51,065 bases of DNA from Hoeflea sp. BAL378. GTDB taxonomy: Bacteria; Pseudomonadota; Alphaproteobacteria; Rhizobiales; Rhizobiaceae. Shown piece after piece: positions 32,586 through 41,900 of the stretch. Each line of letters starts with the position of its first letter. Position 1 is the first letter of the stretch. The stretch is taken from the NCBI RefSeq assembly GCF_000759435.1, contig NZ_JRJG01000197.1, positions 1 to 51,065 of the forward strand, in the 5' to 3' direction. The position numbers were made by a program, and so were the translations under genes. Under the pieces are notes generated by a model. That model worked only from the letters and a program-made list of their open reading frames with translations, was not told the origin of the DNA and ran no database searches.

Positions 32586-33605
32586 TCAGCGGCGCTCGGC
32601 GCCCGTCCCGAGAACGGCCGCGAAGGGCTCGGTCTTGATCACCCTGCCGCCCCAGAACGCCAGTCCGACGTCGTAGAGGCCTGTGTCCGGGTCGGTCCCG
32701 GCATCCTTGAGCGCCGCCATCGGAACGCCGAAGGACGGACGGTCCTGCAGCACCGGGCCGATCTCGGGCAGCGTGAAACCGGGCGGAACGTCGGACGCGA
32801 AGGCATTGGCCGTGCCGGAGGCCGACGGCTGGAACGCCACGGTGGCGACGGCGGCGGGCGGAGCCATGCCGGCCGGGGCGGGACTCACCCCCGGCAGGGC
32901 CTCGTCGACCGTATTCATGGCCATCATGACGCCGGTGGCGATCACTCCGCCGGCCGGTTCGGCACCGCCGCCGGGACGGTAGCTCGCCATCAGGAAACTG
33001 GTGTCGTCGCCCTCGACCGGCGCACGGCCGATATATTCGACCCGAACCGCGGCGACGCCTTCCTTCTTCATGTCCAGGAGTGCTGCCGCCTGGTTGGAGA
33101 CGTCGATGATGCGGCCATGGGCGTAGGGGCCGCGGTCATTGACGCGGACGACGACCGAATTGCCGTTCTTCTTGTTGGTGACGCGGGCATAGCTCGGCAG
33201 CGGAAAGGTCGGATGGGCGGCGGAGAGGTGGAACTGGTCGTAGATCTCGCCATTGGCGGTCAGGCGGCCATGGAAATTGGGGCCATACCAGGAAGCAAGC
33301 CCGGCCTTGTCGTAATTGGGGTCTTCCTTGGGCGTGTACCATTTGCCCCGGACCCGGTAGGGCTTGCCGACCATGTCGCGGCCGCCGCCCTTTTTCGGGC
33401 GCTTGGCGGTGGTGATCCGCGGGCTCGCCGCCACGCCGTATTCGGCGACGGAAAACTTGGTCTTGGTGTTGATGTGCGAGGTGTCCGATTTGGAGCCGGA
33501 CGTGGATCCGCAGCCTGTCACAGCCGCCGCAAGGACGAGCGCCGCCGACAGCCTGAGCGCAAGGCGAAGCCCTGCCCCGGTTTGCTTGATAGTTCCGTGT
33601 CCCAC
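32586..33605 (-). CDS. rlpA: RlpA family septal-ring lytic transglycosylase, lipoprotein
   Basis: A 339-residue lipoprotein. With the GTG start at 33605 the signal peptide is LALRLSAALVLAAAVTGC, with lipobox cysteine 32. The double-psi beta-barrel (RlpA domain) reads GLASWYGPNFHGRLTANGE, then SYARVTNKKNG and VVVRVNDRGPYAHGRIID, with the conserved catalytic acidic and histidine residues. After it comes a proline/alanine-rich segment instead of a clear SPOR domain. RlpA cuts glycan strands lacking stem peptides at the septum. The frame stays open to 33725, so the start could be further upstream; the signal peptide supports the GTG. Confidence 0.87.
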   Translation of the reverse strand: MGHGTIKQTGAGLRLALRLSAALVLAAAVTGCGSTSGSKSDTSHINTKTKFSVAEYGVAASPRITTAKRPKKGGGRDMVGKPYRVRGKWYTPKEDPNYDKAGLASWYGPNFHGRLTANGEIYDQFHLSAAHPTFPLPSYARVTNKKNGNSVVVRVNDRGPYAHGRIIDVSNQAAALLDMKKEGVAAVRVEYIGRAPVEGDDTSFLMASYRPGGGAEPAGGVIATGVMMAMNTVDEALPGVSPAPAGMAPPAAVATVAFQPSASGTANAFASDVPPGFTLPEIGPVLQDRPSFGVPMAALKDAGTDPDTGLYDVGLAFWGGRVIKTEPFAAVLGTGAERR

Positions 33606-33794
33606 ACCGCTACTCGATACTCTGGCGGTCGCCAATGTGGCCTGGCAGTATGTCCCCTGCAAAGCCGTCCCCTTCGATCTATGCGTTCGATGTCCTAATC
33701 GCGGGTTTAAATCGGCCCGCAACATGGCGAAATTGCGATAGCCTGTCCCGATCGGGCCGCCAACCCGACTTTATGGTGAAAAAACAGTGAATTC

Positions 33795-34190
33795 TCAGCC
33801 TTCGATCCGCGCCGTGCCGCTGCGGCCGTCGTCGCGCACCCAGTCGAGCGACCGTTCGCCGGTCTTCTTGATTCGGAAGCAACTGGGCTTTCCGTCATAC
33901 CAGGTCGGCCATTGCTGGCACAGGTTCTCGCCCTCGACCCACCAGCGCCCGGTCTCCTTGGGCTGCAGGAACTTGCCCAGGCCCAGCGCCGTGCCGTCGC
34001 CGGTGACCGCGCCCGAGCGCTTGTAGCTCAAGGGAAACTCGCCGCCGAAGGGCGTGGCGAGATAGACGCGCTTGCCGTTGACGAACTGCTTGAGCTCGCT
34101 GCCGGTGAGCTGTTCGGCGCTGGCCGGCAGGGGAAGGCCGAAGGCGAGCAAAAGGGCGGCGGTGGCGGCGGAGGGGATCTTGGCAAACAT
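33795..34190 (-). CDS. Small secreted protein of unknown function
   Basis: A 131-residue protein with a Sec signal peptide (AATAALLLAFGLPLPASA, cleavage near residue 26). The mature part starts EQLTGSELKQFVNGKRVYL and includes TPFGGEFPLSYKRSGAVTG, GRWWVEGENLCQQW and GKPSCFRIKKTG. C96 and C107 (approximate) could form a disulfide. Similar small periplasmic proteins are found in rhizobia, but I cannot name the family firmly. The ATG at 34190 has GGAGACG ahead. The longer frame to 34556 is not credible. Confidence 0.75.
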   Translation of the reverse strand: MFAKIPSAATAALLLAFGLPLPASAEQLTGSELKQFVNGKRVYLATPFGGEFPLSYKRSGAVTGDGTALGLGKFLQPKETGRWWVEGENLCQQWPTWYDGKPSCFRIKKTGERSLDWVRDDGRSGTARIEG

Positions 34191-34558
34191 CGGGCGTCTC
34201 CGGTTGGCGATCATGCCTGGGTGATACGCTTTCACCTGCCATTTGGTTTCATCGGGGGCCGATTTTCCGTCGGCGCCGCCGTTCTCCCTGCCGTCCCCGC
34301 CCCGGGAATGGTCCAAACGCCGCCCCGGGAGCCGCGGCGTCCGACAGTTCCGCGGCCCGGCTCCAGGGCCTGCGCGAGGGTGCGGCCGCCGGCAGGCGGA
34401 GCGGGTGGCTGAGGCCCGCCGCGCCAGGGCCTGCCGGGGCGAAACAAGTTGACGCCACGCAGCCCGCGGCGCTAAAAGCGCGCCAGCCGCATCGGGACCC
34501 CCTCCTCCGCGCCTCGCGCCGGACCGGAGGACCGGACCATGACATGTCCCGATCACCC
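34191..34558. other. Gene-free stretch ahead of tRNA-Ser
   Basis: About 370 GC-rich bases between the secreted-protein gene and tRNA-Ser. GCCGCGG (34331-34337) and CCGCGGC (34350-34356) form a 7-bp hairpin. No convincing coding frame; the long frames here are shadows that run into the tRNA. The tRNA promoter must lie at the right end. Confidence 0.4.
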
Positions 34559-34648
34559 GGAGGGGTGGCCGAGCGGTTTAAGGCACCGGTCTTGAAAACC
34601 GGCGTGCGGGAGACCGTACCGTGGGTTCGAATCCCACCCCCTCCGCCA
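34559..34648 (+). tRNA. tRNA-Ser (anticodon TGA)
   Basis: Acceptor GGAGGGG (34559-34565) pairs with CCCCTCC (34638-34644), discriminator G 34645, encoded CCA 34646-34648. Anticodon stem CCGGT/ACCGG with loop CTTGAAA gives anticodon TGA at 34593-34595. T arm GTGGG-TTCGAAT-CCCAC at 34621-34637. The long variable arm (GCGGGAGACCGT region) is typical of serine tRNAs. No integrase or att-like repeat is next to it. Confidence 0.97.
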
Positions 34649-34756
34649 CGATCCGAATGGACCTCAGATCGAACCGCCAGCGTGGGACTGACGCTCTGCC
34701 GGGTCGGGCGGCGCTGGCAGCTCGCGCCCTGTCGCAGCTCGACGATGACGCGGTGT

Positions 34757-35173
34757 TCAGCCTGCGTCCGGAACGGCGGTGGCCCGTTCAAGGGACAAGG
34801 TTCGGCTGGATAGTCCCGCTGAAATCACGATCCCGACGAAGAGCAGCATGGACGCCAGCGTCGCCAGGGAGCCTGCCACGGCGAGGCCCTCGCCGCGGCC
34901 GCGGACCGCAAGGGCGATGCCCGGCACCATTGTCCATAGGCCCAGCGTCGCCAGGACAAAGTGAACCTTCCCCGCGCGCCATTCCGCGACGTCTGCGCGC
35001 GCATGGTAGAACAGGGCATAGAGCCCCATCGAGACCCATCCGACCAGGTTCAGGTGGGCGTGGGCAGAGGCGAGCGTATGATCGCCGGAGGCCGCCATTC
35101 CGATCCCGAGGAACATGCCGGCGGTGACGTAGATGGTGGCCGAGAGAAAGAACCAGTAGGACAAACCGCGCAT
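34757..35173 (-). CDS. Small membrane protein related to heme-copper oxidase subunit I
   Basis: A 138-residue protein with four predicted helices. It starts RGLSYWFFLSATIYVTAGMFLGIGMAA, followed by ASAHAHLNLVGWVSMGLYALFYH. The AHAHLNLVGW pattern recalls the helix with a heme-ligand histidine in oxidase subunit I, but the other ligands needed for catalysis are missing. Such one-quarter-length proteins are annotated as cytochrome c oxidase subunit I-like. The ATG at 35173 has GGAGACG ahead. Function unknown; it may bind heme. Confidence 0.75.
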   Translation of the reverse strand: MRGLSYWFFLSATIYVTAGMFLGIGMAASGDHTLASAHAHLNLVGWVSMGLYALFYHARADVAEWRAGKVHFVLATLGLWTMVPGIALAVRGRGEGLAVAGSLATLASMLLFVGIVISAGLSSRTLSLERATAVPDAG

Positions 35174-35235
35174 GTCGCGTCTCCTGTGTGTGGGGAATGG
35201 GACGCCCGGCCCAGGGTCGGGGCCGGGCGCATGTC

Positions 35236-35691
35236 TCAGGCCGCCCTTGCGGCGGATATCGCGGGCACGAACCGCAGACCGAACCGGGCTGCGATCTCGT
35301 CCACATCCGACATGGCGGCATCCTGAGCCGCGGCGAAGAAGCCTTCGAAGCCGCCCGGCGTGACGATCACCATCAGACGCCCGGTGGTGCTGCCGACGTT
35401 CTGGAAGCGGTGCGGGACGCCGCGCGGGAGCAGGATGCAGCCGCCTTCGCTGAGTTCGCTCGACGTGTCGCCACATACGAAGAGAAAGCGGCCCGAAAGA
35501 ACGCGGAAGAACTCTTCCTCGCGCTCGTGAACATGGAGCGGAGGCCCTTCGCCCGCAGGCATGTCGACTTCGAGCACACCGTAGGTCCCGCCGGTGTCAT
35601 CGGCGGTCATTCGGATCAGGTGAGGGCCGAAACCGAAGGCCATCTGGCCTGCTCCAGCTTCGGAAACGACGGCATTTGTGAAGGTTTGCAT
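35236..35691 (-). CDS. Cupin domain protein
   Basis: A 151-residue single-domain cupin. Metal motif one is PPLHVHEREEEFFRVLSGR (H53, H55, E59 by rough count); motif two GVPHRFQNVG. An extra C-terminal stretch (PGGFEGFFAAAQDAAMSD) is typical of quercetinase-like cupins found beside LysR genes. The ATG at 35691 has AAAGGAGA ahead; the frame open to 36603 is a shadow of the LysR gene. It is divergent from that LysR gene and probably its target. Substrate unknown. Confidence 0.88.
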   Translation of the reverse strand: MQTFTNAVVSEAGAGQMAFGFGPHLIRMTADDTGGTYGVLEVDMPAGEGPPLHVHEREEEFFRVLSGRFLFVCGDTSSELSEGGCILLPRGVPHRFQNVGSTTGRLMVIVTPGGFEGFFAAAQDAAMSDVDEIAARFGLRFVPAISAARAA

Positions 35692-35759
35692 GACTTGATC
35701 TCCTTTGTGATTTGATGGCCGTGAGATATCATCGAACCCTGGTGGCGATAATTCAGGCC

Positions 35760-35780
35760 ATCCGACATCACTGTTCGGAT
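35760..35780. promoter_or_regulatory. LysR-type operator between cupin and LysR genes
   Basis: ATCCGA (35760-35765) and TCGGAT (35775-35780) are perfect 6-bp inverted repeats with a 9-base centre, which holds the T-N11-A core expected for LysR regulators. It lies 10 bases ahead of the LysR ATG and 69 bases ahead of the cupin ATG. Confidence 0.5.
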
Positions 35781-35790
35781 CATTTGACAG

Positions 35791-36726
35791 ATGAAAACGA
35801 GTGACCCGCTGAGCGGCATTGCGGTCTTTCTTGCGGTCGCCCGGCACCTGAGCTTCAGCCGCGCCGCCGAGATCCTCGGGATGTCGCGCCCGACAGTCAG
35901 TGCACAGGTCGATCAACTGGAGCGCCGGATCGGGGTGCGGCTCCTGCACCGGTCGACCCGCCATCTCACTCTGACGGAAGCCGGGCAGGCCTTCTTCGGA
36001 GGGCTCTCGGACATCGACGAGATCGTGGCGACCGCTGAACGCGCCGCCATCCATCATCAGGAGGCCCCCGCCGGCACGATCAACCTCGCGGCGCCGCCAG
36101 ATCTCGGCGTCACGCATCTGACCCCGATGATCGCCCGGTTTCTGGCCGAGAACCCGGAGATCGACATCCGGCTTCACCTGGCAAACGAGGCGATCAACCT
36201 GATCGAGCAGAAGGTCGATCTTGCCATTCGCGGAAGGATCGAGGTCGACGAGAGCCTGATCACCCGCAAGCTCGGAGCGTCGCCGATCTTCCTTTGCGCG
36301 TCGCCCGACTACATCGCACGCCATGGTGCGCCGGAGCTTCCCGAAGAGTTGGAAACTCACCGTTGCCTGCATTTCGCGGGCCTGAGGTGGGGGCGCCATT
36401 GGCGCTTGCACAGGGGTGAAGAGGTCCGTCAGGTCCGCATTGCGCCCTGCTTCGAGGTGAACGACGGGCAAAGTCTGGGCATGGCGGCCGTGCAGGGCAT
36501 GGGAATCACGCTCCTTCCTGCGTTCATCGTCGGTCCTCATCTGCGGTCGGGTCGGCTTGTACCGGTGCTGGAGGATTGGAAAGTCACCGAAGTTCCATTG
36601 CACGCGGTCTATCCCGACAACCGGCTGATTGCGCAGAAGGTGAAGAAATTCGTGTCCTTCCTGGCTGCGGAGTTCCGGCGCGATGTCGACCTCGGCGGCA
36701 GTGATCCGATCGGGGGAAAGAGTTAG
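35791..36726 (+). CDS. LysR family transcriptional regulator
   Basis: A 311-residue LysR regulator. The N-terminal HTH runs from GIAVFLAVARHLSFSRAAEILGMSRPTVSAQVDQLE (about residues 9-44). The effector domain starts near 90 (GTINLAAPPDLGVTHL), matching the large group of LysR proteins that regulate divergently encoded oxidoreductase or cupin genes. It is divergent from the cupin gene with 99 bases between the starts, where a T-N11-A palindrome sits. Confidence 0.92.
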   Translation: MKTSDPLSGIAVFLAVARHLSFSRAAEILGMSRPTVSAQVDQLERRIGVRLLHRSTRHLTLTEAGQAFFGGLSDIDEIVATAERAAIHHQEAPAGTINLAAPPDLGVTHLTPMIARFLAENPEIDIRLHLANEAINLIEQKVDLAIRGRIEVDESLITRKLGASPIFLCASPDYIARHGAPELPEELETHRCLHFAGLRWGRHWRLHRGEEVRQVRIAPCFEVNDGQSLGMAAVQGMGITLLPAFIVGPHLRSGRLVPVLEDWKVTEVPLHAVYPDNRLIAQKVKKFVSFLAAEFRRDVDLGGSDPIGGKS

Positions 36727-36792
36727 TTCTGCAGCGGCGCAGCTTGATCGTAGTCCGGCGGCGCCGGCAGGAGCCGGCGCTGAAGATCCTGT

Positions 36793-37686
36793 CTACCTCA
36801 AGAAGATCAACGCCATGCCGGTCACGACCAAAGCGGCGCCCGCCCAGGCGCCCGGGGCGGGCGCCTGGGCCGTCTTCAGCCACAGCATGGGCAGGATGAT
36901 CACCGGCGTCGTCGCCGACAGCGTCGAGACGATGCCGACCTTCCCGCCGGAAAGCGCGAAGAGCAGCAGGGTCATGCCGAAAGCCAGGGCAATGATGCCC
37001 GTCAGGGCGGTCTGGAGGAACACCGTCCTCGTCAACGGCCCCTTTGGCCGGACCGCCGCCAGCGGCAGCCGGGTGAGCGCGGTCAGGCCCACGGCGGCGA
37101 CCGTCACCCGGAGCATCGAGGCTGCCAGGGGGTCGATCCCGGTCGCCATCACCGGTCGCGCGATCAGCGAGCCCACGGCCTGGCTCACGGCCGCCAGCAG
37201 GCCGACGAGGATGCCGAGCCAAAGCGGCCCCTTCACCGCCTCCCACTGGTGGGACTGCGACTTGCGCTGTCCGAAGAGGATCGCCAAGAGAACCCCGCCG
37301 ACCGTGAACGCGATACCGATGACGGCGATTCCCGACAGACGCTCGCCGAGCACGACCCATCCAAGCACGGCGGCGATGGGCGCGTTGAGCGCGAACAGAA
37401 TGCCCGCGCGCCTCGGTCCGAGCCGGTTGAGGCAGGTGAACAGCATGGTGTCGCCCACGAAGATGCCGATGAACCCCGAGAGCATCAGCGGCCACAGCAC
37501 CTCGGGCTGCAGCTCCCGCCATGTGCCCGACGCAACAACATAGACGCCGAGCAGGCAGGCCACGAAGATCTGCCGCGTCCGGTTGAACGCGAGCGCGCCG
37601 AGATGCCCGGCCGGGGCGGCCGCGAGGATGCCGGTAAGCGCCCAGCAGGCGGCGGCAGCCACGGCCGCGACTTCGTAGATCAGCAT
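36793..37686 (-). CDS. EamA/DMT family transporter
   Basis: A 297-residue membrane protein with ten predicted helices. It begins MLIYEVAAVAAAACWALTGIL, and has two EamA halves: the first ends near IAVIGIAFTVGGVLLAILFG, the second at GAWAGAALVVTGMALIFLR. It is not a close copy of the transporter at 21694. Substrate unknown. The ATG at 37686 follows GAGGATG. The longer frame to 37875 crosses a leader hairpin and is not used. It converges with the LysR gene. Confidence 0.88.
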   Translation of the reverse strand: MLIYEVAAVAAAACWALTGILAAAPAGHLGALAFNRTRQIFVACLLGVYVVASGTWRELQPEVLWPLMLSGFIGIFVGDTMLFTCLNRLGPRRAGILFALNAPIAAVLGWVVLGERLSGIAVIGIAFTVGGVLLAILFGQRKSQSHQWEAVKGPLWLGILVGLLAAVSQAVGSLIARPVMATGIDPLAASMLRVTVAAVGLTALTRLPLAAVRPKGPLTRTVFLQTALTGIIALAFGMTLLLFALSGGKVGIVSTLSATTPVIILPMLWLKTAQAPAPGAWAGAALVVTGMALIFLR

Positions 37687-38014
37687 CACATCCTCGGACT
37701 GCCGGAAACGGGACCATGTCATGCGGTGGCCACCAGCGAGCCGGCAGCCCTGAAGAGGGGCCGGCGGCAGTCCGGTCTTTTCGGGCAACCCCGCTTGGGA
37801 CCTCGCCTGGAGAGCGACCCCTGCATAAGAACTTTGCGGGCAAAAGTCGATCTGGCCCCGGGACAAAACAAACACAGAGCCGCGCCACGGCCCCGCTCAA
37901 GCGGCACGACTGACGCTGCGACCGGGGTCCGGCGGGAGGCCGCACCGGTCATCGCGGCGCGACGGGAGCTGTGCTAGGGTGAGTCCCACCCCAGATGTCC
38001 GGAAGGGTTTCTCC
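37687..38014. other. Gene-free stretch with nested hairpin
   Basis: About 330 bases between the divergent EamA and NYN genes. The left part has a nested stem (outer arms 37696-37704 and 37765-37773; inner arms 37740-37745 and 37760-37765 overlap by one base with the outer arm). The right part has no clear frame or motif. Confidence 0.4.
37696..37773 (-). promoter_or_regulatory. Leader stem-loop ahead of the EamA transporter
   Basis: GGACTGCCG (37696-37704) pairs with CGGCAGTCC (37765-37773), a perfect 9-bp stem. Inside, GCCGGC at 37740-37745 and at 37760-37765 could form an alternative stem. In the minus-strand transcript it ends only a few bases before the GAGGATG ribosome site of the transporter, so it may influence translation. 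No known riboswitch class was recognised. Confidence 0.4.
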
Positions 38015-38767
38015 ATGGCCAACGAACCGCGCGCTCCCCGCCTCGCCGTGCTCATCGACGCCGACAATGCCTCGGCCAGGATCGTCGACGGCCTGTTCGA
38101 CGAGATCGCCAAGATCGGCGAAGCCAGCGTACGGCGCATCTATGGCGATTTCTCCAGTTCGAGATCGAAGGCCTGGATCGATGTCCTGGCGCGTCATGCC
38201 ATCATCCCGCAGCAGCAGTTCGCCTACACGACCGGCAAGAACGCCTCCGACATCACCCTGGTGATCGATGCGATGGACCTGTTGCACAGCGGCCGCTTCG
38301 ACGGCTTCTGCCTGGTCTCGTCCGACAGCGACTTCACCCGGCTCGCCGCCCGCATCCGCGAACAGGGCGTCGACGTGTTCGGGTTCGGCGAGCAGAAGAC
38401 CCCGGAGAGCTTCCGCCAGGCATGCCGGCGCTTCACCTACACCGAGAACCTGCTTCCCGACGCGCCGGCCAATGCGGAGGCCGAAGACGGCAAGGCCAAG
38501 CCGCTTCAGGCGCCCAGCGCGGCCACGCCGATCATCAGGCGCGTGCTCGACCAGATGGAGACGGAGGACGGCTGGGCGCCGCTGGGCGCGGTCGGAACCC
38601 AGCTCGCCAACCTGTCGTCCGATTTCGATCCGCGCAATTTCGGCTTCCGGAAGCTCAGCGACCTGATCCGCAAGACCAATGCCTTCGAGATCGACCATTC
38701 CGACGGCCGCGCCGTGCGCATCCGCAAAAAGCCGGCCTCGTCGAAAGCGGCGTCCAAGCAGAAATAA
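38015..38767 (+). CDS. NYN domain protein with C-terminal OST-HTH/LOTUS-like domain
   Basis: A 250-residue protein. The PIN-like NYN nuclease domain begins RLAVLIDADNASARIVDGLFDE and carries conserved acidic residues in LIDADN, KNASDITLVIDAMDLL and LVSSDSDFTRLAARIRE. After an alanine-rich linker (about 160-175), the end FGFRKLSDLIRKTNAFEID is the OST-HTH/LOTUS pattern, an RNA-binding winged helix. A role as RNase is likely, target unknown. The ATG at 38015 is used; a 12-residue extension to 37979 is possible. Confidence 0.9.
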   Translation: MANEPRAPRLAVLIDADNASARIVDGLFDEIAKIGEASVRRIYGDFSSSRSKAWIDVLARHAIIPQQQFAYTTGKNASDITLVIDAMDLLHSGRFDGFCLVSSDSDFTRLAARIREQGVDVFGFGEQKTPESFRQACRRFTYTENLLPDAPANAEAEDGKAKPLQAPSAATPIIRRVLDQMETEDGWAPLGAVGTQLANLSSDFDPRNFGFRKLSDLIRKTNAFEIDHSDGRAVRIRKKPASSKAASKQK

Positions 38768-38790
38768 CCGCTCCCGGCCTTCCCGTCCGT

Positions 38791-38819
38791 CGCCACCCCG
38801 GCTCTATGCCGGAGTGGCG
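38791..38819. terminator. Terminator hairpin after the NYN gene
   Basis: CGCCAC-C-CCGGC (38791-38802), loop TCTAT, GCCGG-A-GTGGCG (38808-38819): a stem of eleven pairs with one C/A mismatch, 23 bases past the NYN stop. No T-run. Confidence 0.6.
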
Positions 38820-38888
38820 GGTCGACATCGCGCCGTTCCCAACTCACCCGTTGCCTTGCGCCGCCCTGCCCCACGGCGGCGGTGGTCC

Positions 38889-38911
38889 CGCCCGGCGGGA
38901 TGCGCCGGGCG
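38889..38911 (-). terminator. Terminator hairpin after the giant RTX gene
   Basis: CGCCCGGCG (38889-38897) and CGCCGGGCG (38903-38911) form a perfect 9-bp stem with a five-base loop, 14 bases past the minus-strand stop codon at 38926-38928. Confidence 0.6.
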
Positions 38912-38925
38912 CGGCCCTGCCGCGG

Positions 38926-41900
38926 TCAGACGGGATGGCCCGACGACGTCGGCTCGTCGTCGACCAGGATCCTGAGCGCATCCATGCCGTGCACCGGGGG
39001 GAGTTCGGCGATGCGCACGAAATCGGCCGCACCGGCTGCCCCGTCGATGTCGACTTCCAGGAAGCCCTGGCCGATATGGACATAAGTGGCCGCATCGGAT
39101 CCGCTGGCCGTCTTGGAGGCCAGGAGCGCCGAGAGATCGACCATGTTGTCCTCGCCGAAGCTGTAGTCGGCGATCAGGTCCCTGATTCCGCCGGCCCCGA
39201 GGGCGTCCGACAGGGCCGAGGCGTCGAAGACAAAGGTATCGGCCCCTGCCCCGCCCGCGCCGCCAGCCACCGCCGGTCCATCCGTGCCGGTGAAGGGTCC
39301 GAGATCGAGCCCGAAGAAGTCTCCGGTCGACCCGTCGGCCGTCTCGTAAACGCCCTCGGCGAACACGCGCTGCCCGTCGACACCGTAACTCGTGGCATGG
39401 GCGTCGAGACGGATCGCGGCAACGCCCGCTTCGGCGAGCCCGATGAGTTCGCCGGCGCCGCTGACGCCGTCGCCATTGGCGTCGATCCAGAGCTGCACAT
39501 CGCCGAACCGCGCGTCATGGGCGTCGAACCGGGCGTCGCGGTTGCTGTCGAGCGATGCCAGCGCTTCGAGCGACGTGGCGAAATCCCCGCCGTTGAAATC
39601 GAGCGAGAAGACCTCGTTGCCGCCTTCGATGGCGCCGGACCGGTCCAGGTCGGCCACCAGCAGACCATCGCCGCCGGAAGGCCAGGCGATCGAATCCGCC
39701 ACGCCGTCGTGATCGAGATCGAAACTCGCCCCGGTGAAGTGAAGCCCGTCGCCATTCAGATCGAGGACGATCGGGTCCATCGCGGCCGCAATCACGGTCG
39801 CCAGATTGCCAAGGCCGGTCACACCCCGGAGCTCGATCAGGATGTCGTTCGCCGCATTCGGTGTTTCTCCGACCTGCTGGTAGACGAAGGTGCGGTTGAA
39901 GCCCAAATAGTTCGCCGTAAAGGCTACGAGCGTTCCTGCGGCGCCGATATCGTTGCGACCGAGATAGTCGACCACGGCGGCGACCGCTTGGCCGCTGTCG
40001 AGCGTCAGGGCGATGAAGGGCGAAGCTGCATCGGAAAACTCGATGGCGCCGCCGCTCAGGATCCTGTGGGCGCCGACTTCATTGCCGGATCCGTTGACGT
40101 AGCGGATTACGGAATCGGTGCCGTTGACGATCGGCCCGTTGACCGTCGCCACCTGGGGCGCGACCGCGAAATCGAGCCGGTCGACGCTCCCGTCGAAATC
40201 GGTGATGATGTCGTAGCCTGAAATGGAGCCCTGGTTACCACTCGCAGAGGTCAAGGTAAGTGCGGTGTCCCCTGCACCATAGAGGAAGCGATCGGCACCT
40301 TGGCCCCCGGTGATAAAGTCTGCCTCCGCTCCTCCGATTATGTAGTCGTTCATGCCGGTGCCGGTGATCGAATCGGTGCCGCCAAATCCAAAAATGACGG
40401 CTGCGGTGGGCAGCGTGGTTGCATTGAGCATATCGCTGATGTTCGATCCGCGAGACAGGGAAAACGGCACGACGGAGCCTCCCACGCCATCGGTGAAATT
40501 CACCGGCACCGAGGTGGAGGAAGTTGCTGCAGTCATGGTCACCGTGTGCTGGCCGAGGCCGAAACTCGTGCCCAGGGCATCCGCGGCGATCGAGGGCGAA
40601 ATTGTGATACCGCCGGAATCCGAAGCGGTGATGGTGAAGCCGATCGATGTCGCCGTCACCTTGAGATTGGACACTGCCGGCGCGGTGCTGACGCCCTGCA
40701 CATTGACGGTCACGGTGGCCGTCGAGGTTCCGCCGTTGCCGTCGCTGATCGTGTAGGTGAAGGTGTCGGTCTGCGCCTGGCCCGTGCTCAGCAACTGCAG
40801 GGACGCCGAGGTCCTTGCGTCATAGGTGATCTGTCCCGCATTCAGGGAGACCGTGGCGCCCGCGGTGCTGGTCGCGGAAACCGAGAGAATGTGCGCGGGC
40901 GCGTTCGCATCATTGGCGAGCAGCCAGCTTTCCGCGAAGGTGAACGGCGCATCCTCGGTGATGGCGGCGTAGGTCCGGCCATCCAAGCCGCCGGCTTCGG
41001 CCATGTAGCCGATCGCCGGCAATCCGCTGTTGCTTGCGTCGATGTCGTTCCAGTTGTTGTTGGCATCGGTGGCGAGGTAGTTCTCCGCCCCGCCATAGCC
41101 GGACACATTGCCCGGATTGGCGGAAGACCAGTTGGTGAACGCGCCGTTCTGGGCCGCGCCGCCGGGGCCGCCGATCCAGAACACCTGCCCGGCCTCCGGC
41201 CCGGTCACCCAGCGCCAGGTGCCTTCGCTGGCCTCGTCCGAACCGCCGAGATGGATGCGGCCGCCCGCCAGCGAGTCGATCAACGCGTCCTCCGCGCCGC
41301 TGGTGCTGGTCGCCAGGTAGGACTGCCCGACGATCTGGCCGGCGGCGCTGGTGACGGCGCCGGACCAGACCGTGTCGGTCGCCACATATTTGTAGATATG
41401 GCCGTTATTCGCGAACCAGGTCCAGCCATTGGGCACCGGATCGATGACGTCGTTGCCGGCGACCGCCAGCGGCGTCTCGGATTGCGCCGTCACGTTGACC
41501 ACGCTCGTGGCCGAGACCGTGCCGCCGTCGCCGTCGGCCACCGTGATCGTCAGCGTGCGTGACGCAGTGGGCGTGTTCGAGGCGTTGGCGTAGGTCAGGT
41601 TCTGGATCAGCGCATCGACCACCGCGGGCGTGGCGAAGGCATTGAACGAGATGGTGAGCGGGTTCGCTCCTGAGCCGCCCGACAGGTTTCCGATATACTG
41701 ACCGTTGTAGCTGACCTGGCTGCCCGCCATGGTGAAGACACCGCCCAGATTGAGCCCGATCGTATCCTCGCCCGCGACAAAACCCGAGACGGTGAGCGTC
41801 CCGCCGGCCAGATTGGCGCTGTCGACATCGGCGAAGACGACATTGGCGTCGATGATCTGCGGCGCGGCGTTGACGGTATTCTCGAGGAAGGTGACGCCGT

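Noticed and set aside
34559-34800. Possible integration site at the tRNA-Ser 3' end.
   Set aside because: No integrase nearby and no repeat of the tRNA 3' end noticed elsewhere in the window.
34544-34813. A plus-strand coding frame across the tRNA-Ser region.
   Set aside because: It reads through the whole tRNA gene; the cloverleaf is unambiguous.
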